Below are positions 17,820 to 26,002 of a stretch of DNA of 31,301 nucleotides, in pieces. The notes under the pieces are model-generated. The model was not told where the DNA came from, ran no database searches, and saw only the letters and a program-made list of their open reading frames with translations. Position numbers and translations under genes: made by a program. Source of the stretch: Prevotella sp. UBA7551 (GTDB lineage Bacteria > Bacteroidota > Bacteroidia > Bacteroidales > Bacteroidaceae); the NCBI GenBank assembly GCA_002479145.1, contig DLLX01000028.1:1-31301 (forward strand). Direction: 5' to 3'. Numbering within the stretch: the first letter of the stretch is position 1; every line of letters begins with the position of its first letter.

Positions 17820-17831
17820 AATCTGAGAAAC

Positions 17832-18074
17832 TCATTCCTTTTGGAGAAATATGACCTTGAACATGAGCACGACATCTATCTGCGGACGTCCTGCTGAGGT
17901 CTTGCAGTCTTTCTTTACCAATACGTCCTCGAGCGTGGGGCGGAACATCTCAAAGTCGACCAAACAGGCAAGACATTCAATAGGGTTGCCCATTTGGGCA
18001 AGTGCTTCTTTCGTGAATTCTTCCTCGAACAGGCTCTCGCCTTTGGGCTTGCGGTATATTGTCGTTTTCTGCAT
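17832..18074 (-). pseudogene. IS5-family transposase, N-terminal fragment
   Basis: This is an 80-codon remnant. The part from about LFEEEFTKEALAQMGNP to GRPQIDVVLMFKVIFLQ matches the N-terminal (DUF772-like) region of IS5-type transposases, where family members continue with WYNLSD. Here the frame stops after LQKE at the junction with the IS1380 remnant, so the catalytic DDE core is absent. The matching IS end (GGGATGTTCTATA read on the minus strand) lies at 18168. Confidence 0.7.
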
Positions 18075-18168
18075 AATGGTATGTTATTTCACCAATAAAG
18101 GTACGACTTTTTTGCGTAATATGCAAGTAATTCGCTGAATCTTAGCACTTTTATTTATAGAACATCCC
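17835..18168 (-). mobile_element. IS5-type element, 5' fragment inserted in the IS1380 transposase
   Basis: Its terminal repeat, GGGATGTTCTATA on the minus strand, begins at 18168 exactly where the IS1380 transposase frame loses its similarity (after RSLM). About 94 bp of leader precede the transposase fragment. The other end of the element is missing; the left boundary near 17835 is approximate. It shares its first 66 bp with the MITE-like element at 16660. Confidence 0.68.
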
Positions 18169-18332
18169 ATGAGAGAACGGATGATTTCGCTGTACTGATA
18201 ACCGAACGATCTGCATCTTAGACCGAGGGTCGAGTCGATTACAGATGACAATGTGGAGTCAAATTGCTCCATGATTGAAAATATTCCCCCAAAAGGAGTG
18301 AGCCTCTCAGATTTAATTCGTATTTTTGCCAT
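18169..18332 (-). pseudogene. IS1380-family transposase, N-terminal fragment
   Basis: The start reads MAKIRIKSERLTPFGGIFSI, then a stretch with DSTLGLRCRSFGYQYSEII and RSLM. This is the characteristic N-terminus of Bacteroidota IS1380 transposases, which normally run beyond 400 aa. Similarity stops at 18169, where the IS5-type end begins, and the frame then reads into foreign codons. Confidence 0.82.
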
Positions 18333-18424
18333 GTCTATCGTCGGATTCTCTTGTTTATATTTTAAACACTAAGACAAGTGAATTCTTCGACATGGCAAAA
18401 TCCTGGGCAACTTTTTGTAGCTCC

Positions 18425-18469
18425 AGGCACTTAAAAAGTTTAATTTATAATAGTGTTGCGGAATTAAGG
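18425..18469. repeat. IS1380-type inverted repeat, right copy, abutting sbcD
   Basis: This 45-bp arm starts AGGCACTTAAAAAG and ends GTTGCGGAATTAAGG. Its last base is immediately followed by the ATG of sbcD at 18470, so the native upstream region of that gene is replaced by the element. Confidence 0.85.
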
Positions 18470-19744
18470 ATGAAGATAATCACCACAAGCGACTGGCACT
18501 TGGGCAGTCTCTTTCACGGCAACGACCGTCTGCCCGAGCACCGTCACTTTCTCAAATGGCTCTTAGGCCAGATTGCTACACACCAGCCCGACGCTCTACT
18601 CGTGGCGGGCGACATATTCGACAACGGCAACCCATCGGCTGCCGCACAACGCGAATACTATGGGTTTCTTGCCGATGCCACGCAGGCTTGTCCCCCAATG
18701 ACTATTGTCATAACGGCTGGCAACCACGACTCCTCCAACAGGCTTGAGGCTCCTCGGCCGTTGCTTGAGCGCTACAATGTGGAGATCCGAGGCAACGTGC
18801 AACGCAAATGGGTGCCGTCCGGTGACGCGACAGGGGCATCAGGCAATTGGCTGACCAAATTCAAGGACCTTATCATTCCCATACATAGTGCGGACGGTGA
18901 CAGTATTGTCGTCCTCGCCGTGCCATACCTGCGCTCAGATGTGGTGGCCGACGAGAACTACTCGCATGGTGTTAACCGCTTTCTGCAAGAGCTCGCCGAC
19001 TGTGCCCGACAGCTCTATCCCGGCATGCCGACAGTCATGATGGCGCATCTCTATGCCTGCGGCACCGACATAGCCAAAGAAGACGCTAGCGAGAGAATCA
19101 TTATCGGCGGACAGGAAGAGGTGAACATCGACAAGTGGGAGGGACATCCCGACTACCTGACATGCGGACACATCCACAAGCGCCAACATATATGGGGTAC
19201 AGACTGGGCACGATATACAGGTAGTGCCCTGCCTATGTCTTTTGCCGAGAAGGACTATCGGCATGGTGTCGACCTGCTGACCATTAGCGGTGGCAAGCAA
19301 ATTGGCCTGGAGTTTCTCGAATATCATCCGCAGCATTCTCTGCGCATATTGCCCGAGACCGACACACCTATGACACCCAAGAAACTGCAGAAACTCATCA
19401 ACCGACAGCTCACAGACCGCCATGGCGACAAGCTCAGTGAGAACTTCGAGTATGTCGTGCTGCGTGTCATGCTCGACAAGGTGTCGGCCGACGACATACG
19501 CGAGCTGGAGAGTCTCGTCGCTACTAAGGATGCCGTGCTGTGCAAGATACAGAAAATAATGCCACAGCTCGACATCACCACCATCAACGACTCACAGCGC
19601 ATAGCCAGCATAGATGACATTCTGAATCGAGACCCTGTTGACACCCTGCGCGAGGCCTTTGCCATCAAACATGGCACGGAGATGTCGCCAAAACAAGAAG
19701 AGATGATCAAGGTGATAATGAACGAGTTGTCTACCGACGACTGA
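18470..19744 (+). CDS. sbcD: Exonuclease subunit SbcD (Mre11-type nuclease)
   Basis: SbcD is the metal-dependent nuclease half of the SbcCD complex, which cuts hairpins and DNA ends and helps in replication and repair. Calcineurin-like phosphoesterase motifs appear in order: D8-x-H10 (SDWHLG), GDIFDNGNP, AGNHDS, MAHLYACG and CGHIHKRQ. The protein is 424 aa from the ATG at 18470. The frame is open 48 codons further upstream, but that part is translated IS DNA; SbcD proteins begin MKI like this one. The coding start directly follows the IS1380 repeat, so the promoter and ribosome-binding context come from the element. sbcC follows after 22 nt. Confidence 0.93.
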   Translation: MKIITTSDWHLGSLFHGNDRLPEHRHFLKWLLGQIATHQPDALLVAGDIFDNGNPSAAAQREYYGFLADATQACPPMTIVITAGNHDSSNRLEAPRPLLERYNVEIRGNVQRKWVPSGDATGASGNWLTKFKDLIIPIHSADGDSIVVLAVPYLRSDVVADENYSHGVNRFLQELADCARQLYPGMPTVMMAHLYACGTDIAKEDASERIIIGGQEEVNIDKWEGHPDYLTCGHIHKRQHIWGTDWARYTGSALPMSFAEKDYRHGVDLLTISGGKQIGLEFLEYHPQHSLRILPETDTPMTPKKLQKLINRQLTDRHGDKLSENFEYVVLRVMLDKVSADDIRELESLVATKDAVLCKIQKIMPQLDITTINDSQRIASIDDILNRDPVDTLREAFAIKHGTEMSPKQEEMIKVIMNELSTDD

Positions 19745-19766
19745 CAAACACACATGCACGCAAATT

Positions 19767-22700
19767 ATGAGATTCCTTAAACTTGAGATATTGAACCTTG
19801 CCTCGCTCGACCGGCAGGAGGGTGAGATGATTGACTTTGAGCACGGAGCACTGGCAGAAAGTACCATTTTCAGCATCGTTGGACCGACGGGCAGCGGCAA
19901 GTCTACCCTTCTCGATGCCATCTGCCTCGCACTCTACAACCGTGCCCCGCGCTATCCGCGCAAAAAGGGCGACCGCAACCAGAACATAGAGATATTCGGC
20001 AGTCCTGAGGACGGCGAGAACAACCGTCTTGCACCGACCGACAGCCGCAACATCCTAACACGGGGCAGAAAGACTGGCTATAGCAAGCTGACATTCATTG
20101 CCAACAACGGCATGGTGTACCGTGCCGAATGGCATGTGCGCTTCCAGCGCGTAAGATATGAGAACGCACAGACCTTGCTCTTCCGTATCGGCATGAAAGA
20201 CGACGTGCAGACAGAAGAGACTGCCGACTGGAACTCACTGCCCGACATTATAGGTCTCGACTACGAGCAGTTTCTTCGTACGGTGCTCCTCGCCCAAGGC
20301 TCGTTTGCCAACTTCCTTAACGCCAAGGAAAACGAGCGATACGAACTTCTTGAAAAACTTATCGGCGGCGACGATACCTACACACGCATCGCTGAGAAAA
20401 TAGACGAGCACAGACGAGCAGCTGTCGACCGCCTCAAGGAGATACAGGCGCAGCTCTCTGCCTACGAGCAGGATGACCTCACAGAGGAGCAAATAGTTGA
20501 ACTTAACGCGCTCATCACAAAACTGGAGGAGCGTGCGGCACAGAACCGAAAGGATCTGGAAAACATTAAGGTTGCTCTCGACTGGTACACCCGAGAGGAC
20601 AATTTCTGCAAAGAACTGAGGAAATGTAATGCAAGCCTTGCGTCGGCTAACAAAGAGGCCGAGGCTATGGCTGGACAGAAAACACGTCTTGCACAGCACG
20701 ACGCAACCATCGATGCAGTGGGCATCTACAAACACATAAAGGAAACGGAGCAAAGTATTGCCAAGCTAAACGCCGACATCAAGTCGGCAGAAGACCAAAC
20801 GGCAGAGATTAAGGCAAATGCGGACAAAGAGGAGAATATGCTGAAACTGCTAAAAGAGTATCAGCAAGCCGCACTTAGCGCACTGGACAAGCAGAAGCCG
20901 CACATCAATCGAGCACGGTCTAAAAAGGCTGAGCTGAAAGCTACCCTTAAGAGCGTGGTAGAGAAAGAGGCTGCCGTTGTAGACTGCAAGCAGGCATCAG
21001 CCGCAGCACAAAAAGCTCTTGACCATAATCTGACGGAAATATCTCAGGCTGAGCAAAATGCCAGGCGGCAAGAAGTGGCCTATGAGACATTGGCTGTAGA
21101 AACCGAGAGTCACACCAAACAGCTACTGCAGGCTGTCGCAACTGCCCAAGATGCCTATACAGCCAAAGCCACAAAGGCGGAAGGCGTGAATGTGGAGGCT
21201 CTGCAAAACGCAAAGACGGAAGCCGACGCTAATCTCAACGACATCAAGTCGGCCATGAAAATTCTGCAAGACCTCAACGACAAAAGGACTCGGCTCGAAC
21301 AGAACGTACATGAACTTGACATACAGAAGAAGCGGAAAGACGATATAAAGACTAAGATTGGAGGCACCAATACCGAAGGTCTTAAAAAAGAACTTGACAC
21401 ACTCCGCCACACTCAGACGCTCATGACAAGCAACGACTGGCAGACACACCGTCACAACCTGCACGACGGCACGCCGTGTCCGCTGTGCGGCGCCACTCAT
21501 CATCCTTATGCCGACGATGCCACGCTCGCCCCCGTCATCTCCGAACTTGCTACGCTCATACAAAACAAGGAGACCGAACTCGACCGGATGACAAAAGAAT
21601 TTGCCCGGCTGGCAAAGGAACAAGGCGACGTGGAAGGAAGCGTCAGGCAGATGGAGAAGACCATCGCATCGCTTGATGCCGATGTGAAACGTACCGGCAA
21701 CGAATGGGACACATTGCACGATAGACATTCAGAATGGGCATCTTCCACCGAGGCGCTTGGCAAACTGCTACCCGTCATGGAGCAAAATGCGCAGGAAGCG
21801 GCAAAAGCCCTTAACCAATACAACGCCTTGATGCGAACTATCGAAAAGCTACGCAAGGTTAAGGAAAGCGCAGAGGCCCAGCGGAACGAGTATAAGGAGA
21901 AGGCGGACAAACAGTTGAAGACAGCAGAGCAGACAAGGAATGACGCCATGACGCTTTGTGCCACCGCCAAGGGCAAGACAGAGAATCTGCAGGCACAACT
22001 AAAGGAGAAGAACAAAAAGCTATCCGCAGCCGAGGCAGCGTTAAACGAGTCTCGCGCTATGGTGGAAAAGTTGAAGGAGGAGATGAAAGCAGAGATTGGC
22101 GACAAGGATCCTGACCAATACGAGTCGGAGCTTACCGCAAGTGTCAAGGATGCTGACAACAAGGTGGCTGCAAAGACAGAAAAGTTAGCCAAGCTCAACA
22201 ACAGGCTCGGTGTGCTGTCTGGCAGACTGGAAGCAGACAAGAAACAGTTGCTCTCGGCAGAAGAGTCTATAGACCAGCGCAACAGCGCGCTTGCCACATG
22301 GATTGAATCCTATAACAAAACCAATGCAGGCTCTGCCCTTACTGTCGGCGACATAGCTATGCTCTATTCTGCAACCGACAATTGGGAACACATACGGCAA
22401 AATATACAGTTGAAGAACGATGCGCTGACAAAAGCCCAGACGCTACTTGAGAAAGCCACACATGAGCACATGGAACACCAGGCGGCAAAGCCTTCCACAT
22501 CGCGCGATGACCTTGCTAAGCGCAAAGCCGAATTGGAGGCTGTATCCGACACAGAACTGGTCGAGGCCAAGTCGCGAAGGCAACGCTATGACCATGCACG
22601 GCAGCAGATGGGAGTAATGCACGACCGCAAGCTGCAAGCCGAGCAGACAACAGCCGAGTGGACAGCCATCGCCGATGCCATAGGCTCAGACGGGCGCACT

Positions 22701-23156
22701 CTGCGCAAGATAGCGCAATGCTACACCCTTCGCTTTCTCATTGCCCATGCCAATGTCGAGATACGCAAGTTCAACAGTCGCTACGAGTTGGTGCAGGTGA
22801 AGCACTCGCTTGGCATAAGGGTAATTGACCACGACCGTGCCGACGACATACGCGACACCACGTCGTTATCTGGGGGTGAGACCTTTATCGTAAGTCTCGG
22901 ACTGGCTCTCGGTTTGTCTGCCCTCTCATCACGCAACGTCTCCTTCGATAATCTGTTCATAGACGAAGGATTCGGCACACTCGATCCAGACACCCTTGCC
23001 ACTGTAATAGACTCGCTTGCCATGCTACAGTCGTCGCAGGGAAAGAAGGTTGGCGTTATAAGCCATACAGACACCATGAGCGAGCGCATCACAACACAGA
23101 TACGCATCATCAAGAACGGCAATTCTGGCAGCAGCCATATCGAGGTGTATCCGTGA
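19767..23156 (+). CDS. sbcC: Exonuclease subunit SbcC (Rad50-type SMC ATPase)
   Basis: SbcC is the ATPase that clamps DNA and drives SbcD. The 1129-aa protein has a Walker A motif GPTGSGKS (39-46), two long charged coiled-coil arms (about 200-560 and 590-980), a zinc hook CPLC at 571-574 between the arms, the ABC signature LSGGET (1034-1039) and Walker B LFIDEGFGTLD with D1066-E1067. All elements needed for function are present. It is co-transcribed with sbcD. No terminator is visible after the stop; an IS982 fragment follows at once. Confidence 0.95.
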   Translation: MRFLKLEILNLASLDRQEGEMIDFEHGALAESTIFSIVGPTGSGKSTLLDAICLALYNRAPRYPRKKGDRNQNIEIFGSPEDGENNRLAPTDSRNILTRGRKTGYSKLTFIANNGMVYRAEWHVRFQRVRYENAQTLLFRIGMKDDVQTEETADWNSLPDIIGLDYEQFLRTVLLAQGSFANFLNAKENERYELLEKLIGGDDTYTRIAEKIDEHRRAAVDRLKEIQAQLSAYEQDDLTEEQIVELNALITKLEERAAQNRKDLENIKVALDWYTREDNFCKELRKCNASLASANKEAEAMAGQKTRLAQHDATIDAVGIYKHIKETEQSIAKLNADIKSAEDQTAEIKANADKEENMLKLLKEYQQAALSALDKQKPHINRARSKKAELKATLKSVVEKEAAVVDCKQASAAAQKALDHNLTEISQAEQNARRQEVAYETLAVETESHTKQLLQAVATAQDAYTAKATKAEGVNVEALQNAKTEADANLNDIKSAMKILQDLNDKRTRLEQNVHELDIQKKRKDDIKTKIGGTNTEGLKKELDTLRHTQTLMTSNDWQTHRHNLHDGTPCPLCGATHHPYADDATLAPVISELATLIQNKETELDRMTKEFARLAKEQGDVEGSVRQMEKTIASLDADVKRTGNEWDTLHDRHSEWASSTEALGKLLPVMEQNAQEAAKALNQYNALMRTIEKLRKVKESAEAQRNEYKEKADKQLKTAEQTRNDAMTLCATAKGKTENLQAQLKEKNKKLSAAEAALNESRAMVEKLKEEMKAEIGDKDPDQYESELTASVKDADNKVAAKTEKLAKLNNRLGVLSGRLEADKKQLLSAEESIDQRNSALATWIESYNKTNAGSALTVGDIAMLYSATDNWEHIRQNIQLKNDALTKAQTLLEKATHEHMEHQAAKPSTSRDDLAKRKAELEAVSDTELVEAKSRRQRYDHARQQMGVMHDRKLQAEQTTAEWTAIADAIGSDGRTLRKIAQCYTLRFLIAHANVEIRKFNSRYELVQVKHSLGIRVIDHDRADDIRDTTSLSGGETFIVSLGLALGLSALSSRNVSFDNLFIDEGFGTLDPDTLATVIDSLAMLQSSQGKKVGVISHTDTMSERITTQIRIIKNGNSGSSHIEVYP

Positions 23157-23195
23157 CCAGATGCGTTGTCGTGAACTAAAGTTTCTTGTAAAGAC

Positions 23196-23440
23196 ATGCT
23201 GGAATATCAAGGTGGGATTCCAGGAAAAAACTTTGGAAGAAATAGTCCCATAGAAACTTTGTTCTTGCAACTTGCACACCAGTTTTTGGTCATCAGAAAT
23301 TATGCGAAAATAACGAATGGTTTGTTTGCCAGAATAATTGGCAAAATTAGTGCACTTGCCATTCTGCAATATGTAAACTTCATTAACAACAAGTCCATCG
23401 GCAGAATTAAGTATGCACTAATTTAATTCTGTCAACGGGT
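23196..23440 (+). pseudogene. IS982-family transposase, C-terminal fragment and IS end
   Basis: The frame reads GKNFGRNSPIETLFLQL, then RNYAKITNGLFARIIGKIS and LQYVNFINNKSIGRIK. This matches the C-terminal end of IS982-type transposases as I recall them (pattern RIETLF-QL, NYAK, F-RI--KI-A, QY-N), including the last catalytic glutamate in IETL. The stop is at 23424-23426. The following CTGTCAACGGGT (to 23440) resembles an IS982 terminal repeat (ACCCGTTGACAG reversed). Nothing of the first two thirds of the gene remains, so the ATG at 23196 is not a true start. Confidence 0.65.
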
Positions 23441-23455
23441 GGATTTAAGTTATAT

Positions 23456-24223
23456 TTAAAGGATGAATGGGATACGTTTGCCTAAGATGTAAATGTTTTT
23501 TGACTCCAAAAGAGCATAGTCTATCGGTGGTTCTGTTCCATAAACAAGGCTGTCACGGCAAATCATGAGAATCTTGCCAAGGTTGTTCTGACCGACAAAC
23601 ACACCGGTATCATTCACTTTGCAAGTCTCTATGTTGACCAAGCGTTTCAATGCAGCCTTGCTAATCTTAGGATTGTCGGTCTTCGCCTGTCTTATGATTT
23701 CCTTTTTAACAGCAGCTTTTTTTGCTGCCAACTCTGTGTTGGTGCATCCCCATACTTCCTTTGTGTCACCATGTTGCTTGGTTGTGTCCTCAATAATGAT
23801 AGCGTCATGTGGCAACTTCAGAAGCATATTTGCAAAATCTGCATTGCCCTTGCACTTCTGCCAAATAACGTAGAGCATCCACTGTACACGGAATGTTGAA
23901 AAATCATTACGGATAAGGCTTTTGTTTTTGTTCTTTACAAAACGTTTTGCAGCAAAGCCGCTTGTCTGACGCTGCATGTCCTCTTGTATGGACAAATGTT
24001 TGTCTGAAGAGTCTGAAAACTCACCACACAAGTAAAGCGTCTCACTGTCACGCCAAGTTACACCTCTAAATGAAAACGGATAGCCACCTGCCATATTAGT
24101 AAGACGCACGTTAACACCATTCACCACGTCCGAAGCCTTAGTGAATGGCAAACAATTAAAGTGTGAAGCATCAATGTGCTCCACACGACCTAAGATGATT
24201 TCTGATATTTTTGATGCTGCCAT
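23456..24223 (-). CDS. NADAR-family protein (YbiA/RibX-like N-glycosidase fold)
   Basis: NADAR proteins (DUF1768) cleave N-glycosidic bonds of riboflavin precursors (YbiA type), and some members remove ADP-ribose from modified nucleic acid. In this 255-aa protein I see YPFSFRGVTWRDSETLYLCG at about 48-67, whose E61 aligns with the family's catalytic glutamate, then FRVQWMLYVIWQKCKGNADF, LLKLPHDAIIIEDTTK, EVWGC, and the C-terminal GQNNLGKILMICRDSL (G-x-N-x-LG-x-x-LM-x-x-R signature). Between WG and GQN is an extra lysine-rich, probably helical insert of about 40 residues (AAKKAAVKKEIIRQAKTDNP region). The gene stands alone beside an IS982 remnant. The exact substrate is unknown. A TAAATTTG at 24387-24380 (minus) may be its -7 box, but no good -33 is seen. 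Confidence 0.72.
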   Translation of the reverse strand: MAASKISEIILGRVEHIDASHFNCLPFTKASDVVNGVNVRLTNMAGGYPFSFRGVTWRDSETLYLCGEFSDSSDKHLSIQEDMQRQTSGFAAKRFVKNKNKSLIRNDFSTFRVQWMLYVIWQKCKGNADFANMLLKLPHDAIIIEDTTKQHGDTKEVWGCTNTELAAKKAAVKKEIIRQAKTDNPKISKAALKRLVNIETCKVNDTGVFVGQNNLGKILMICRDSLVYGTEPPIDYALLESKNIYILGKRIPFIL

Positions 24224-24542
24224 AAATTTTTAATTTAAAGATGAATAATCAAGTTTTAAACTCACATCTATCTTACCACCGTGGCAATGGCTAATCTGCT
24301 CGGTTGGTTCTGTACTAAAACAGACTCTTAATGCTTGTCAATATATAAAAGAACGACTCCCCGTCCGTGGTTATTTTTACAAATTTACAGACTTGTTCTG
24401 AAAATGACGAAAAATCTCTGCTAAGAATAGTTAATGGATGGTACTTTAGTAAATTACTAAATAGTATATGATAAAAAAAGGATGCATCATTTTGACACAC
24501 CCTCATTACAAATCGTCTTTTTTGTCAGACTTTGTCGTTTTA
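24224..24542. other. Intergenic region between pepD and the NADAR gene
   Basis: The 319 AT-rich bp contain no supported gene. A 17-bp palindrome TTTAGTAA-A-TTACTAAA lies at 24445-24461 and could be an operator, though simple AT composition may explain it. No clear terminator for pepD is visible. Confidence 0.5.
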
Positions 24543-26000
24543 TTATTTCTCAGGAATTTGCTCAAGGGCAGTTGTTAGCAGCTTCCAGAATGGTTCGACT
24601 GTTGCAACTTCGGCACGCTCGCTGGTAGTATGTGGCGAGAGAAGTGTAGGTCCAAGACTGACAACATCCATCCCTGGGTATTTACTGAGGATAATGGAGC
24701 ACTCCAATCCTGCATGGTCAGCTTGCACGGTGGCTTCGGTGCCATTCTGCTCTTTGTAGATCTTCTTGAGCAAATTCAAAATTTCGCTGTTGGGGTTGGG
24801 ATCCCATCCGCCATAACTTGCACTTAGCACCGTTTTCATTCCCGCCATGTTGAAGCAGCTTTCTATCATCGTAGCCACATACTCCTTCATGTCTTCGCGG
24901 CTGGAACGAGCCAATATCTTGATAGTGACTTTTCCATCCTCGATGTCGATGATGGCCAGGTTGGATGAAGTCTCCACCACGTTGGGATAGGCTGGAATCA
25001 TGCGGATTACGCCATTGTGGCAAGCATAGATGGCTTCGATGAGGTTGTCTTGGATCTCTGCTGGCAGAATCTCCTTGGGATTCTCCACTGGCTCGACGAA
25101 GAACTCCACATTCTTCTCAATGCCTTTGAATTCATCCTCGATGAGCAGCCGTTGTGCCTCTACCATCTTCTTCAGACTTTCCACCTTGTCGGCTGGAAGC
25201 GTCAGAACTACCTCAGCTTTAAATGGGATTGCATTACGCATATTCCCACCATGCCATTCGGCAAGTTTTACTCCTAACTCTTTGACTGCTTTGTGAACGA
25301 GGCGCACCATCTCTTTGTTGGCATTAGCACGTCCACAGTGTATCTCCAGGCCAGAGTGACCTCCAAAAAGCCCCTTCAGCGTGACACGTACTGCCGTTTC
25401 CTGATTATTTGCGACAGGTTTATATTCAAGTGTGGAGGTAATGTCAATGCCGCCTGCAGAGCCGATAACAAACTTACCCCAAAGCTCCGAGTCGAGGTTC
25501 ATGAGGATGTCGCTGTTAAGCTCACCCTCAGGAAGATCGTTGGCACCAAACATGCCCGTCTCCTCATCGCGTGTAATCAAGCCTTCTACAGGACCATGCT
25601 TCAGATCTTTACTCTCCATAACGGCCATAATTGCAGCCACGCCAAGTCCATCATCAGCGCCGAGGGTCGTTCCTTTGGCACGTACCCAACCCGCTTCATC
25701 AACGTAGGTCTCGATAGGGTCGGTTTCAAAGTTGTGCTTGCTGTCGGGAGCTTTTTGGGGTACCATGTCCATGTGGGCTTGAAGCAGCACACCCTTGCGG
25801 TTCTCATAACCCGGAGTGGCGGCCTTGCGCATCACGATATTTCCGGCAGAATCTTTGAATGCCTCCACATCATTCTTCTTTGCGAAGTCGAGCAGGAACT
25901 GCTGGATTTTCTCTGAATGCCCAGAGGGGCGCGGAATTTGCGTCAATGCGTAGAAGTTACGCCAAATGCATTCGGGCTTTAGGTTTTTGATCTCTTCCAT
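24543..26000 (-). CDS. pepD: Aminoacyl-histidine dipeptidase (peptidase D, M20C)
   Basis: PepD is a cytosolic zinc metallopeptidase that splits Xaa-His and other dipeptides. The 485-aa protein has the M20 metal ligands and catalytic residues: H76-x-D78 (LLQAHMDMVPQK), GADDGLG with D116-D117, and DEETGMFGA with E146-E147. The C-terminal DHAGLECS and LGPTLLSPHTTSERA hold the last ligand region. E. coli PepD is also 485 aa. It starts 2 nt after the stop of the flippase-like gene, so the two form an operon. Confidence 0.93.
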   Translation of the reverse strand: MEEIKNLKPECIWRNFYALTQIPRPSGHSEKIQQFLLDFAKKNDVEAFKDSAGNIVMRKAATPGYENRKGVLLQAHMDMVPQKAPDSKHNFETDPIETYVDEAGWVRAKGTTLGADDGLGVAAIMAVMESKDLKHGPVEGLITRDEETGMFGANDLPEGELNSDILMNLDSELWGKFVIGSAGGIDITSTLEYKPVANNQETAVRVTLKGLFGGHSGLEIHCGRANANKEMVRLVHKAVKELGVKLAEWHGGNMRNAIPFKAEVVLTLPADKVESLKKMVEAQRLLIEDEFKGIEKNVEFFVEPVENPKEILPAEIQDNLIEAIYACHNGVIRMIPAYPNVVETSSNLAIIDIEDGKVTIKILARSSREDMKEYVATMIESCFNMAGMKTVLSASYGGWDPNPNSEILNLLKKIYKEQNGTEATVQADHAGLECSIILSKYPGMDVVSLGPTLLSPHTTSERAEVATVEPFWKLLTTALEQIPEK

Positions 26001-26002
26001 AG

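Larger units (their letters stand above)
17775..18469 (-). mobile_element. IS1380-family remnant, internally deleted, with nested IS5-type fragment
   Basis: The 695-bp block is bounded by 45-bp inverted repeats with one mismatch (17775-17819 and 18425-18469; outer ends CCTTAATTCC and GGAATTAAGG). Inside, reading on the minus strand, come about 90 bp of leader, the first 54 or so codons of an IS1380-type transposase, an IS5-type fragment, and a few bases (possibly ATGAGTTTCTCAGATTAG) that may be the old transposase end. Most of the transposase is missing. The flanks (TTATA on the left, ATGAA on the right) do not match, so no target duplication remains. The right end touches the sbcD start codon. 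Confidence 0.78.

Noticed and set aside
18326..18469. N-terminal extension of the sbcD frame starting at 18326
   Set aside because: These 48 codons are translated IS1380 leader and inverted repeat; SbcD family proteins begin at the MKIITTSDWH start at 18470.
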